The notes beneath the pieces are model-generated. The model did no database searches, was not told where the DNA came from, and saw only the letters and a list, made by a program, of their open reading frames with translations. A program made the position numbers and the translations under genes. Shown piece by piece: positions 9,252 through 19,325 of a DNA stretch of 64,000 nt (positions are counted from its first letter, which is position 1; every line of letters starts with the position of its first letter). Source of the stretch: Dipteris shenzhenensis (lineage: Eukaryota > Polypodiophyta > Polypodiopsida > Gleicheniales). The stretch lies in NCBI GenBank assembly GCA_047967505.1, contig CM106541.1. One strand, 5' to 3'.

Positions 9252-10070
9252 ATGGCATCACGTGACGGGCAAAGTCAATCTTACGCACATGGGAAGGAGG
9301 CGATATTGCGGGCGATGAGGAGTGGGAAGCCGGAGATGGAAGCCGCAGTGGATGTGATGAGGACAGTTCCAAAGTGGGTGAACGTCCTCCTAGGCAAGGA
9401 CATGGGGTACTTGGAATGGCTAGTGCAACGGTATGACAGCGAGGGTGAGACAGCCAGGTGGCAGCGTGAGTTCATGGTTGCGTTCAAGCTGGTGATGGAA
9501 CTCTATGTGAAGAAGGAGGTGGAGGATCACGCAAAGGAGTCCAGGAGCGAAACGGAGGATGAAACGGCGAGTGAGTCGGAGAGCGGCTTGGAGAGTGAAA
9601 GTGAAGATGAGGACTCGGAGGAGAAAAAATGGCGCAGGTGGAGTGAGACATGGTGGGAGGCCAAAGTAGAAAGGAGAAACGGATCTGAAACGGCAGCCAA
9701 AGAGACAAAAGGGATGACTAGTGGAGGCAGGGAAGCGGAACCGTGCCGTGGGAGTGCGAGGGGCATCCCAAGTAAGACGACCAGCAAACAGGTGACTTGG
9801 GGTCCAACCGAGGCGATGGATGTCGCAGAAGAGGCGAGGCCCCAAGCAGGTGGCACGGAAGGTGCGAAGCCCCGAGTGAACGGCGCGAGAGGCGCGAATT
9901 GTATAGCAAATGGCGCGAGAGGTGTGAGATGCATAGCAAACAACGCGGAAGGCGTGAGGTGTGGAGGCAGTGGCCCAGGAGGCGCGTTGGTGAAGACAGG
10001 TGGCACGAACACTCGGCAGCAAGGAGGAAGTCCTTGCCCTCTTTTGGTTCAAGGGGGAGCAACCCTTTGA
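9252..10070 (+). CDS. Retro-B ORF1, gag-like protein without recognised domain
   Basis: The start ATG at 9252 (MASRDGQSQSYAHGKEAI) matches the start of the second Retro-B copy at 20423, and the two proteins align without breaks for about 140 residues. The N-terminal part (MRSGKPEMEAAVDVM, DMGYLEWLVQRYD, FKLVMELYVKKE) is helical and gag-like in size and position after the primer site. It is followed by an acidic Ser/Glu stretch (about residues 100-135) and by Gly/Arg/Ala-rich degenerate repeats (GARGANCIANGARGV). No zinc knuckle or protease is visible. The last part departs from the second copy near 10010, where foreign DNA joins, so the true C-terminus is lost. It is open in both copies, which argues that it is genuinely coding; its role is inferred. 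Confidence 0.6.
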   Translation: MASRDGQSQSYAHGKEAILRAMRSGKPEMEAAVDVMRTVPKWVNVLLGKDMGYLEWLVQRYDSEGETARWQREFMVAFKLVMELYVKKEVEDHAKESRSETEDETASESESGLESESEDEDSEEKKWRRWSETWWEAKVERRNGSETAAKETKGMTSGGREAEPCRGSARGIPSKTTSKQVTWGPTEAMDVAEEARPQAGGTEGAKPRVNGARGANCIANGARGVRCIANNAEGVRCGGSGPGGALVKTGGTNTRQQGGSPCPLLVQGGATL

Positions 10071-11265
10071 CATCCCTAGGACCTAACCAAGGGGAGCAGC
10101 CCATGGTATGGTTGGATTCCCAACTATGGCTCTAAAGGGCTCAATTCAAACGGGAGGATTTGATTTGATTGGCCCTTCAAAGTATCTATTGGGAGAAAAG
10201 TACCAAATGAGGAATGAAGCCTTAATGAAGGCGGCTAAATGTTGGAACCAATGGGGATACTCCCTCCAAAAATCAAACAATTTACACACACAGGGATTCA
10301 GAGAAGTCCAAGACCAGAACTGGAGAATACGTGAGCTGCAAGCTCCTGCTGTAATCCTAAGAGAGTGTGAGGATTTTTTTCTTCTGCATCTGAGAGGTGC
10401 CTCCATGTAATCTTTACCCTGTGGCGTTTTGACCACAGGGCCTCTTTCTTTTGGAATACAAGACATTCGTTGTCCTTGCTCTGAGTGTTTTTGTTCTAAG
10501 AATGGAGGTAGATAGACAGCATGCAACGTTCCCCCTTCCCTTCGTTGAGTCCTAAGCATGCAGGTCGTTTCAGAAGCTCTCCTTCGAGCCAGGGCTTCCC
10601 CTTGGCCTAAGGAAAGAGCCTACAAAAGGGCAGCACGATCGATAGCTTGTGGGAGGCATCGTGATCGTCGAGGTGTTCACTCAGGGGATCTTCGGGTCGA
10701 TGCAGAGAGCAGCGAGAACCGTGTAGTGTACCATTCGATCCAGGAGTTTGTGAGGGTCGAGATACCCTCCTGAATATCTCCCCTACCAAGTGGCAGAGCC
10801 CACGGAGCTCGGACGAGGGAGAACCGGCCGACTGAGATCCCGCCATTGCCTAATGGAAGGTGACGGAACTGCAGTTCCGTCACGTCGAAGCTTTGGAAGC
10901 TTCACACAGCCATTCCACAGCTCCTTTGATCAAGCCCTTGAGTACAAAGAGGCGCCCCACCATTGAGATCACAGGGCCAGGCCAATGATCATAGCCGTGT
11001 AGCGGCTTGCAAGCACCAACTCGATGGACTTCTCGCACATTGACGGATTCCTTCAATGGAAGATGATGGAGAAGATGAGGAGCTCCCTCCCGGTCGTTCG
11101 AGTGCACCATTGACAGCACCATCTTCCATGTGAGTACCCACCTACCTGTAGAAGATGTGCGATGCCCGAGAGCTGCCCTTTGACGTGCGCATGGTGACGG
11201 GGAGGTCGCGATAGCCACCAAGCTCCAAGTCTTCTATAAAATGCTATGGATAGGATTGGATCACA
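10012..11265. other. Insert of unknown origin in Retro-B, with hairpins
   Basis: The similarity between the Retro-B copies stops near 10010 and resumes at 16558. This first part of the insert has no recognised protein. At 10418-10441 CCCTGTGG and CCACAGGG form a hairpin in a T-rich context that resembles the 3' tail of a plant LINE. A 24-bp perfect palindrome lies at 10860-10883, followed by GAAGCTTTGGAAGCTTC. The ORFs at 10108, 10146 (minus) and 10558 have no recognisable homology. Confidence 0.4.
10860..10883. repeat. Perfect 24-bp palindrome
   Basis: GTGACGGAACTG is followed directly by its reverse complement with no spacer. The bases outside do not extend it. A second short palindrome (GAAGCTT-TGG-AAGCTTC) follows six bases later. 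Confidence 0.95.
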
Positions 11266-11267
11266 AG

Positions 11268-11870
11268 CAAGGCCACGGCCTCAGTGGTTAGCCGAGCCGT
11301 GAGGTTTTCTGAGCATCTTCGCAGAGGTCGTGGGTTCGAGTCTGGGTATGGGGGTGCAGAGCGTGAGCCGACGAGGGGGCCGACCCCCTTTTGCTGATCT
11401 CCAAAGAACATGATATAACCAAGGGACCCCGCTTGGTTACACCAACCAAGACAAGGCCCCATGGTTAGCTCAACCTTAGTCGCTGCGCATTGGTTCTCGG
11501 AGGTTTTGCATTCGAATCTTGGTGCGGTGGCGCGCTATCCTTTTGGGAGCACCCGCGTTCGGGCGAGGACAAAATAAAGGCCAGTGACCCTACCTAGTTA
11601 CACCAACCGACAAGTGGCTCGGTGGTTGGCACTTCGAGTTCGGGAGAGGAGGTCGTGGGTTCGAATACCCCGTTCAGCTGTGCAGAGATTTGGGACATAC
11701 GCGTGGAAGAAAGTACATGATATAAATAGGTGGGTGGTTTTAGTGACACTAACTAAGACCATTTCACTTGGCTAGCTCAACGAGAGGTTTTGCATGTAGT
11801 TCCTTGGAGGTCCTGAGTTCAATTCCCGGCAGTTGTCCTATCCTTTTGGCACAATCCGCTAAATCTGGAG
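11268..11870. repeat. Row of four tRNA-derived SINE-like units
   Basis: Four successive segments each have a tRNA-like head: an A-box-like TGGTTAG or TGGCTAG stretch and a B-box-like GGTTCGAGTCT (about 11333), CATTCGAATCT (11509), GGTTCGAATAC (11660) or AGTTCAATTCC (11817). Two are followed by the same body motif CTATCCTTTTGG. Spacing is about 150 bases. None folds as an intact tRNA by inspection. RNA polymerase III promoter origin is inferred from the boxes. Confidence 0.55.
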
Positions 11871-12303
11871 GTACAGCTAGGCAGTTTTAGTGGCTTGGAC
11901 AGTTTAGCCCCGACTAATTTTAGTTAGTCTCAACTAGCCAGACAAGGGGCTTTTGGAAACACACTTCACATCCGTATTCCCCCTCTTGTCCTGAGTTTCC
12001 GGAGCAAGCCTCGGGCATTACTTTGGTTACACGATGCTTCAGCAAGCATTATGCGAAGGAGCGGTTCTCCAAAGCCATAGCTCTCGGAAGGAGTTCTAGC
12101 CGATTCCTTTGAGCGTCTGAAGGGCTAGGGCACCTTTGTGAAGGTGAAGGACAGTCAGTCAGGTGGAAGTGCACATCAGCAAGGCAGTTGCAAATCCAGA
12201 GGTCAAGCAGGTACTTTGGGATCCCGGTAGGGGACCAAACCAGGGAGCAAAGGAAAAGAGAAAAGAGAAAAAAAATTTAGGGAAAACTTTTCCCTCGTGA
12301 CAG

Positions 12304-12315
12304 TGGTATCAAAGC
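12304..12315 (+). other. Primer binding site of Retro-D
   Basis: TGGTATCAAAGC follows the LTR end CTCGTGACAG in the left arm. It is a one-base variant of the initiator-tRNA primer site, common in plant gypsy elements. The inverted equivalent is near 12820. Confidence 0.75.
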
Positions 12316-12454
12316 TGAAGGAACTGAGTAGAGTCAGTTCCACAAAGGTATCAGCTTGATAAAGAATTGGGAAGTCAAGTGGAATTGATAGTTTTCTCCC
12401 ATCTTCTATGTTTTCTCAAAACAGACAATCCAGCCCATTTGAAGGCCATTTCTC

Positions 12455-12620
12455 ATGGGCGATTCAAATGAAGTAGCTGGTGCTGAGCCAAACAACACCA
12501 GGAGCAAAACCAAGCTCAAATTCCGTGAGCATGATGCAAGGCTTGAGGCGATAGAGCTTGCTCTAATTGAGTTGCAGACCAGCCAAGGGCTGCTACAGCA
12601 GCAACTCTCAGAAGGTGTGA
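12455..12620 (+). pseudogene. Retro-D gag N-terminus
   Basis: ATG at 12455 begins MGDSNEVAGAEPNNTRSK and continues through a helical, coiled-coil-like stretch (ARLEAIELALIELQTSQGLL, then QQQLSEG). This is a typical start of a gypsy gag. It runs into the inverted arm at 12621, so the frame beyond is antisense LTR. The rest of gag resumes on the plus strand after about 13490. The inverted arm carries a second, opposite copy of the same start. Confidence 0.65.
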
Positions 12621-13198
12621 TGGTTTTGCTCCTGGTCTTGCTTGGCTCAACACCAGCTACTTCATTTGAATCACCCATGAGAAATGGCCTTCAAATGGGC
12701 TGGACTGTCTGTTCTGAGAAAACACAGAAGATGGGAGAAAACTGTCAATTCCACTTGACTTCCCAATTCTTTATCAAGCTGATACCTTTGGGGAACTAAC
12801 TCTGCTCAGTTCCTTTAGCTCTAATACCACTGTCACGAGGGCAAAGTTTTCCCTAAATTTTTTTTATCTTTTCTCTTTTCCTTTGCTCCCCGGTTTGGTC
12901 CCCTACCGGGATCCCAAAGTACCTACTTAACCTCTGGATTTGCAATTGCCTTGCTGATGTGCACTTCCACCTGACTGACTGTCCTTCACCTTCACAAAGG
13001 TGCCCTGGCCCTTCAGACGCTCAAAGGAATCGGCTAGAACTCCTTCCAAGAGCTACGGCTTTGGAGAACTGCTCCTTCGTATAATGCTTGCTGAAGCATC
13101 GTGTAACCAAAGTAATGCCCGAGGCTTGCTCCGGAAACTCAGGACAAGAGGGGGAACACGGCTGTGAAGTTTGTTTCCAAAAGCCCCCCCTTGTCTGG

Positions 13199-13482
13199 CT
13201 TCAAATGGGCTGGATTGTCTGTTCTAAGAAAACACTGAAGGTGGGAGAAAACTGTCAATTCCACTTGACTTCCCAATTCTTTATCAAGCTGATACCTTTG
13301 GGGAATTGACTCTGCTCAGTTCCTTCAGCTCTAATACCACTATCACGAGGGCAAAGTTTTCCCTAAATTTTTTTTCTCTTTTCTCTTTTCCTTTGCTCCC
13401 CGGTTTGGCCCCCTACTGGGATCCCAAAGTACCTGCTTGACCTCTGGATTTGCAACTTCCTTGCTGATGTGCACTTCCAACT
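13199..13482 (-). repeat. Third, partial inverted copy of the Retro-D LTR region
   Basis: CTTCAAATGGGCTGGATTG onward repeats 12690-12975 in the same (minus) orientation with a few substitutions. It breaks off after GTGCACTTCCAACTAACTG, where plus-strand gag begins. It shows that the inverted arm was duplicated or reinserted. Confidence 0.85.
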
Positions 13483-13489
13483 AACTGAG

Positions 13490-14039
13490 CAAGCTAATCA
13501 AGGATGATGGGGTTGGACCATCCGAAAGGCATCGGGTCAAGCTCAAGGAGCCCGAACCATACACGGGCATGTGAGAAGTCAAGGTATTAGAGAACTTCAT
13601 CTACGACATACAGCAATACCTTGCCCTTGCCAAGATAATCGAGCCCGAAGAGCAAGTGATTAATCATGCCTCAACCTACTTGGTGGACGACGCCAAGCTT
13701 TGGTGGAGAAATTACAAGGAAGATGAGAGAACCCACCGCAACACTTACACAATTTCCACGTGGGAGGAGCTCTCACAAAGGCTAAGGTTGCAGTTTTTGC
13801 CCTCCGACATCGAATGGAAGGCTCGGGATGGCTTGAACAGTCTCAAACACAGCAGAACCCTGAGAGATTTCATCAAAGCTCACTCCTCCCTCATGCTACA
13901 AATCAAGGAGATGAGTAAGGCCAATCGACTTTACTACTTCATCAAAAGGCTGAGGCCTTGGGCACATGATGAGCTCATGAGGGAGCATGTAAAGACGGTG
14001 GCTGAAGCATACGAGGTAGCGGATCGCCTCACCGATTAG
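13490..14039 (+). pseudogene. Retro-D gag (Retrotrans_gag domain)
   Basis: The frame open from 13656 encodes the gag core of a gypsy element: YLVDDAKLWWRNYKEDERT, WEELSQRLRLQFLPSDIEWK, LRDFIKAHSSLMLQIKEMS and YYFIKRLRPWAHDELM. Upstream to 13490 a gag-like segment is in another frame. A TAG at 14037 ends the frame after EVADRLTD, but the same frame continues with QEKQHGG into the nucleocapsid region, so it looks like a CAG-to-TAG change. The product would assemble virus-like particles in the cytoplasm. This copy cannot do so intact. Confidence 0.85.
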
Positions 14040-14790
14040 CAAGAGAAACAACATGGTGGTGAGAGACAAGGTCAAGCCAAGCCCAAGCCAAGTGGACAAG
14101 GGATTCCCCGATTCAAGAAGAAAAAGTTCAAGCGGTTTGGCTCCAAAAAGAGGAAGTACTGCCCTATGGGAGAGATTCCAGCTCAGCAGGCCAAGCCTAA
14201 AGCTACTGCCACTCAAAAAGGCAAAGGTAAAGTAAGTACTGTTCAACCCAAAAGTAGTGTGGGATCAGCAAAGGCTTCGTCGAGTCTTTCAGCCCCGAAA
14301 GGGAGTGGTTGTTACATCTGCACAGGAGCTCATTTTGCTAGGGACTGCCCTATGCGACAGCCACTGCAGACTATCCAGGAAATAGAAAATGGACAGCCCA
14401 CTCAAACCATGACACCCCTTCAGCTTCTAGGGGCCATGAGTGAAGATAAGGTAGCCTCTGATCTGTTGTTCATTACTGCTACAGTAAACGGATGCCTAGT
14501 GAGGGCTATGGTGGACAGCGGGGCTAGCCATAACTTCATCACCTCCAAGAAAGCCAAGGAGATCGGGCTAAAGGCTGAAATCAGTAAAGGCAAGGTCATG
14601 AAAACAGTAAATACCCTGGGACAACAAGGTGGCCAAAGGAGTAAGTGTCCAAGTGGGAGGATGTTCTAACAGGTCAGAATTTTCTGTGGTGGAAATGGAT
14701 GATTTCGACATAGTGTTTGGGCAAACATGGTTGAGAGCCAATAGAGTCCTTATCAACAGCCATGATGAATAGCTGGTATTTTGCAAGGAA
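14040..14790 (+). pseudogene. Retro-D nucleocapsid and aspartic protease
   Basis: This continues the gag frame. There is a basic stretch (FKKKKFKRFGSKKRK), then one zinc knuckle CYICTGAHFARDC (C-X2-C-X3-H-X4-C, one residue short of the usual spacing). A linker leads to the protease active site AMVDSGASHNFI near 14508-14545, which keeps the D-S/T-G triad. A frameshift near 14620 moves the protease end (SEFSVVEMDDFDIVFGQTWL) to another frame, and a TAG follows near 14770. The order gag-NC-PR before RT is that of the gypsy superfamily. Confidence 0.8.
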
Positions 14791-14802
14791 GGAGGTTGGG
14801 AG

Positions 14803-16557
14803 GTGGTAAAGGCATCAAGGCAAAAGGGAGGCCCTTTGCCCCAACTCCTCTCAGCTATGCAATTGAAAAAAGCAATGAGAAAAGGTAAGCAAGCCTACCT
14901 AGTGGTCATCAAAGAGCATGAGGAGAACTCAGTTTCATCTAAGGGACATGTACCACATGAGGTGCAGGGTTTACTAACGGAGTATGCTGATATCCTACCC
15001 GAAAAGCTCCCGAGGGAGCTTCCTCCTAAACGGGAGATTGACCATAGCATAGAGGTGTATCCAGGATCAAACCCTCCAGCCAAGGCACCTTACCAGTTGT
15101 CACAAGAAGAGAATAAGGAGCTGAAGGTGCAGTTGCAAGAGTTGCTAGAGGCCGAATTTATCTAGCCCTCCAAATCCCCATACGGAGCACTCGTGCTCTT
15201 TATGAAGAAGAAAGAAGGGGATTTACATCTATGTGTGGACTACCGGGCCCTCAACAAAGTCACTATCAAGAACCGGTATCCCCTTCCCAACATGAAGGAG
15301 TTGTTCGACTCTCTAATGCATGCAAGTTATTTTACAAAGATAGATCTCAGATCAGGGTACCATCAGATCAGAATCGCAGAAGCTGATGTGGAAAAGACCA
15401 CCATGAGAACCAAATATGGATCATACGATTGGAAGGTTTTGACCTTTGGGTTAACCAATGCCCTAGCAACCTTCATGACACTCATGAATGGTATTTTCAG
15501 AGATCTTTTAGATGAGTGCATAGTCGTTTACTTGGACGACATCCTTATCTATTCCAAGACTCTCAAGGAGCATGTAAAGCATCTGAAGGAAGTGTTTGAT
15601 AGGCTGAGAGCAAACAGGCTGTTTCTGAAAGAGAGCAAGTGCGACTTTGCCAAGGAGACCATCCACTTTCTGGGTTTCAGGGTGACCCAAGGGAAACTCA
15701 TGATGGATGAGAGCAAAGTGAAGGCTATAGTAGAGTGGCCTACCCCAAGGGGTGTGCATGATGTGCGGGCCTTCAACGAGTTAGCCTCATTCTACCGGAC
15801 CTTCATTGATATGTATAGTGAGATCACAGCCCCCCTCACTAATCTCACCTGCAAGGATACACCGTGGAAGTGGGGTCCCAAGCCAACCCATCCTAGCCCT
15901 TCCAAACTTTGAAAGACCCTTTGAAGTACAGACGGATGCCTCTGATTTTGCCATAGGAGGAGTCCTCCTACAAGATGGACACCCCATAGCTTTCAAGAGT
16001 CAGAAGTTGATCGATAGAGAGACCCGTTACCCCACTCACGACAAGGAAATGACTACAGTAATCCGAGAGTAATCCATTGCTTGAGGGCTTGGAATCACTA
16101 TCTACTGGGCAATAAATTCACTGTTTTCATAGATAATGTCACAACATCATACTTTGTGATGCAGCCCAAGCTATCCCCCAAGCAAGCAAGATGGCAAGAT
16201 TTTCTGGTGAATTTTGACTTCGACATCAAGTATAATCCCGGTAAAGAGAATGTAGTGGTGGATGCCCTCTCTCGAGTTCCCTACCTAGCTACAGTTCAGA
16301 TTCTGCATGGATCCACAGTTCTAGAGGAAATCAAAACAGGGTATGGAGAGGATGAGTTCGCCAAGAAGCTACTCGGGACCGATGCAAAAAGGGTACACAT
16401 CGAGGTGCACGATGGGATCATCTACTTCAAGCAACGGAGAGTGTATGTTCCATGTGTAGGAGGCTTGAGGAAGAGGATGAACCAGGATCATCATGAGCCA
16501 CAGTGGGCAGGCCATCCAGGACAGCAAAAGACCCTTGAGTTACTCTCAAGAAGTTAA
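14803..16557 (+). pseudogene. Retro-D reverse transcriptase, RNase H and start of integrase
   Basis: The order is the RT connection (PELPPKREIDHSIEVYPGSN), RT (15193-15880), RNase H (15900-16240) and the start of integrase. RT keeps motif A KIDLRSGYHQ and the catalytic VVYLDDILIY. RNase H has TDASDFAIGGVL and ends at VDALSR. The integrase zinc domain begins (QWAGHPGQQKT) and is cut at 16557, where Retro-B sequence resumes. Lesions: TAG at 15163 after EAEFI, a frameshift with loss of about 20 residues near 15880 (WKWGPK to ILALPNF), and a frameshift with a stop near 16070. No integrase core or 3' LTR follows. The sequence is gypsy type by domain order; the copy is dead. Confidence 0.9.
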
Positions 16558-17109
16558 GTGGAGTGGCAAGTGGAGCCTTGGGATGAAGAAGAGGAATGGC
16601 ATTGGGGCAAGTTCAAGAGAGCAATCAGAAGCCCGTGGCAATGTAGAGGCGTGTGCAGAAGAGATGCCGAGGTGGAAAGGGAAAACGACGAGGTTGAGGA
16701 GCATGGGGTGACGACAAGAGGTGAAAAGGGAAAACGGCAGAGTACAAGTTCAGGATTAGGTAGATGCAGAGGCATGACGCAAAGTGAGGCCATAGTGCAG
16801 AGAAGGCGTGAGGAAGAAGAAGAAGAAGAGAAGGTGATGACGGCCAAGGGGATGAAGGGATGTGTGATGAGGCCAAGGCGTGAAGAGGAAACGGTGGAAG
16901 GTAAAGAGGAAACGGCGAAAGGAGAAGAAGTCAAAGGAAGGCAAGGTAGCACGGCGGGAAGAATGAAGAGATGCATGAAAAGGCCAAGGTTTCAAGGAGA
17001 AACGGCAGATGAAAAAGAGGGCAAGGTGAGGAAAAGAGGTGGAAGGTGGATGCATAAGTGCAGGGTGAGACGTAGGCCAAGGGAGCAGGATGAGTATTGT
17101 GGGGGTTAA
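16558..17109 (+). CDS. Retro-B ORF2, highly charged protein (first copy)
   Basis: From VEWQVEPWDEEEEWHWGKFK onward this frame is open for about 183 residues. It is very rich in Arg, Lys and Glu (REEEEEEEKVMTAKGMKG, GRMKRCMKRPRFQGE). The same frame is conserved in the second Retro-B copy (21800-22419), with only one stop in its corresponding part. That is the main evidence that it is coding rather than compositional. It may be the continuation of ORF1, because the Retro-D insertion lies between them. No domain is recognised. The 3' end runs into the short LTR at 17098. Confidence 0.5.
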   Translation: MEWQVEPWDEEEEWHWGKFKRAIRSPWQCRGVCRRDAEVERENDEVEEHGVTTRGEKGKRQSTSSGLGRCRGMTQSEAIVQRRREEEEEEEKVMTAKGMKGCVMRPRREEETVEGKEETAKGEEVKGRQGSTAGRMKRCMKRPRFQGETADEKEGKVRKRGGRWMHKCRVRRRPREQDEYCGG

Positions 17110-17282
17110 AGGTCACTGTGCCTTTACCCCGATTATGTACAATACTCAAACACATAAATAAATGAATGAAAAAGAAGATTAGGGTGGTTCTGCACCCACC
17201 AAAACTTGTGTGGCTCTCTGTCTCTCTCTCTCCTTCTTCCGTTCTTGCTTTCGTTGAGAGCACTCTCAACTGGTATCAGAGC
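17098..17282 (+). repeat. Short LTR with primer site (TRIM-like or truncated copia)
   Basis: A segment of about 170 bp starts TGTGGGGGTTAAAGG and ends CACTCTCAAC. It is followed at 17271-17282 by the primer site TGGTATCAGAGC. The leader is CT-rich, as in plant copia LTRs. No second LTR or coding region was found nearby, so it is a TRIM-like or truncated element. Confidence 0.55.
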
Positions 17283-17654
17283 CCGGGTGATCTAGCTGAG
17301 CGTGCATGAATGCTTGAAGCTCAGCAGCTCTGTGGGAGGAAGGAGAAGCTCTGTGGGAACTTTGTGGGTGACTTTACTTGCATCCGAGTGTGCAGAGACC
17401 TTGGAGGAACCTTTGGAAAAGTCACTTTGGCTTTGTGAAGTGGTTTTGAGAGCCTGTTAAGAGTTTTCAAAGAAAAAGTCATTTTTTGAGGTCAAGAAGG
17501 ACCAAGATGAAGAGACGAAGAGGAGAACAGGTCTAGGTTGTGGAGCGCAAAGAAGATGTAGGGCAAAAGGTCCAAGGTTCAGTGAGGTGTGGTGTTCAAG
17601 AGAAGAACGTGATAAGAAGAAGCCGTAAAACAGATCGGGTGGACTGAGCCACCA

Positions 17655-17906
17655 AACGTGATGCTACATACAGGTTGGAAAGACTGGCCTGGTGCAGCAT
17701 ACCTCATCATCAACGCTTCAATGGCACATATCTCCCCGATGGGGCATTCTGCCAATGTGATGCTGCAAGCAGGTTGGAAAGACTGGCCTGGTGCAACATA
17801 CCTCTTCATTAGCACTCCAATGGCATATATCTCGCCATTAGGGCGTGCTTACAAAGTGATGTTGTGGGCGGGTTGGAAATTATGGTTGGCACCGCAACAT
17901 GTCTAG
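17655..17906 (+). CDS. Retro-B 3' region with 33-residue tandem repeats
   Basis: The plus-strand frame repeats the motif VML-x-(T/A)GWK-x-W-PGA-x-YL with a 99-bp period: VMLHTGWKDWPGAAYL, VMLQAGWKDWPGATYL and VMLWAGWKLWLAP. The second Retro-B copy has related repeats at 37075-37341 (IMLEAGWKFWPGDAWL, ILVGWKFWPGN). Whether this is a protein or only a DNA repeat is unresolved. The flanks and the Met at 17658 give no clear start. Confidence 0.35.
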   Translation, partial: NVMLHTGWKDWPGAAYLIINASMAHISPMGHSANVMLQAGWKDWPGATYLFISTPMAYISPLGRAYKVMLWAGWKLWLAPQHV

Positions 17907-18239
17907 ACCATACACTTCATGCGGGGTGGAAGTTTTGGCTAGGAGACACTCTCTTGGTTGTGTTTTGATTCCAAACACCCCGATCGAATGCACTCAAGAT
18001 CATCTACGTGGGCATGGACTTGTGCTTCCAATCAAAACAAGTTCTATGCTAAGGTGCTCAAATGTATGATCTTCAAATGCTTGCGCTTAAGGCGTTCGTA
18101 AAAATATCCGCATTGTAAATATTTGTCTGTGTGTAACAATATTGTTTCGCATCATCATGTGCCCCCCGTTATGAGGAGAAGGCGAAGTTTGAGATTGAGG
18201 TAGCTAGTGCATGTGTGGCCACTCATTTGGGGCATTCCT

Positions 18240-19165
18240 GAATCGAGCTTAGGCTCTTGTGTGCATCGCGTGGCCACCCTCTCGAGTCAATCTTGTTTGG
18301 GGTTAGGCTTTTGGTTTTGAAACCTCCATGCTTGAGACAGAGCTCAAGCTCTTTTGGAGCCATGGAGAGTATATGGAAGGTGGTCTCCCTGCATGTGAGA
18401 TTGCATCCACAGGAAAACGTAAACGCGCGGTTGTGTCCTCAAGCATTATCAAGCCACCATTTGGCACTCTATCTAGTACTTTCTCGCAAGTAACATCTCG
18501 AGCCATTTTACGGGTTGTGATCTCGTGGAGCACTTGTGTGGGCACGCACTGGAAAGCAAAACGTGGAAAGGGTGTGACTGCATGTGAAGGTGAGTGGGGA
18601 ACATTGAGCAGCCCATGCCTTCCATACCATTGGGAATATCTATGAACCGTGTTGTAACCTTCCAAGCAAGTTGGGCTGAAGGTGGTGGAATGTTATGCAG
18701 CGGGAATTCTGTTGTTAACTACGAATCGGGGACCCTATCTAAGGAAGGCCAGGTCTTGCACAGGCCCATGAGCCTGTGTGTCTTCACCAGTAGGCTGGGA
18801 TAGAAGATGGTTTTGTCTAGGACATGCTACAGGGTAGTCGAAACCGTTTGGGAGTGGAGACGCACCCCTAGAGGCATCAAAACCATGTTGAGGATAAGTG
18901 GCCCAGGAAGGGGCATGAGGATCAGAGGATCCATGAATGGCAGTCTAGGGGAGGATACGCTGTGGTGGTTGGGAGCAGAAACGGCCGTCTAGGTACAAAG
19001 GGCCCGTGTTGTCCAAAAAACGCATAGGCATCGTGGGACACAGAATGAGCTGAGATTTGCTCCAGGTGTATCTAGGGCTAGTGAGTCCTAGGTGCGCCTA
19101 AGGTGAGGGGGCCAAGTCAAGGAAGATCCAGTGTGCAAAAAAACTAAGGGCCGAGGACCTGGTCC
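18240..19165. repeat. Diverged Retro-B LTR-like segment and unassigned DNA
   Basis: 18345-18660 shares with the Retro-B LTR the order GAGTATATGGAAGGT, CATTTGGCACTC, GGGTTGTGATCTCGTGG, AAAGCAAAACGTGG, GGTGAGTGGGGAAC and CCATACCATTG. It is more diverged than the other copies, so it represents another subfamily or an older copy. From 18660 to 19165 no homology is seen. The ORFs there are short and lack domains. Confidence 0.55.
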
Positions 19166-19325
19166 CTCACAACTACTATATGCAGGATAGTGCTCTCTCA
19201 TGCGAGGTTGATTTCCATGAGCAACACGTCGATGGCCATTTATGCTCCCTCTTGCTTGTACATACTTTCTATTGCAATCAAGCGTGTTCTAGTGAGCATT
19301 TGGCACTGCATTTAGTACCATCTTG

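Larger units (their letters stand above)
11938..13198. repeat. 575-bp inverted repeat of Retro-D LTR plus gag start
   Basis: The left arm is 11938-12512 and the right arm 12621-13198, with a 108-bp spacer; the arms differ only by scattered substitutions. Each arm holds most of an LTR, a primer site and the first codons of gag (MGDSNEVAG), pointing toward the spacer. The structure could fold into a long hairpin RNA if transcribed. Confidence 0.9.

Noticed and set aside
9420-10073. Minus-strand ORF of 217 codons and others opposite Retro-B ORF1
   Set aside because: They mirror the codon bias of the plus-strand ORF. Their composition is Ser/Pro/His-rich without domains, and they are absent as an independent frame in the second copy.
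11268-11870. Functional tRNA genes
   Set aside because: B-box-like sequences are present, but acceptor stems and anticodon arms do not pair by inspection; SINE-like origin fits better.
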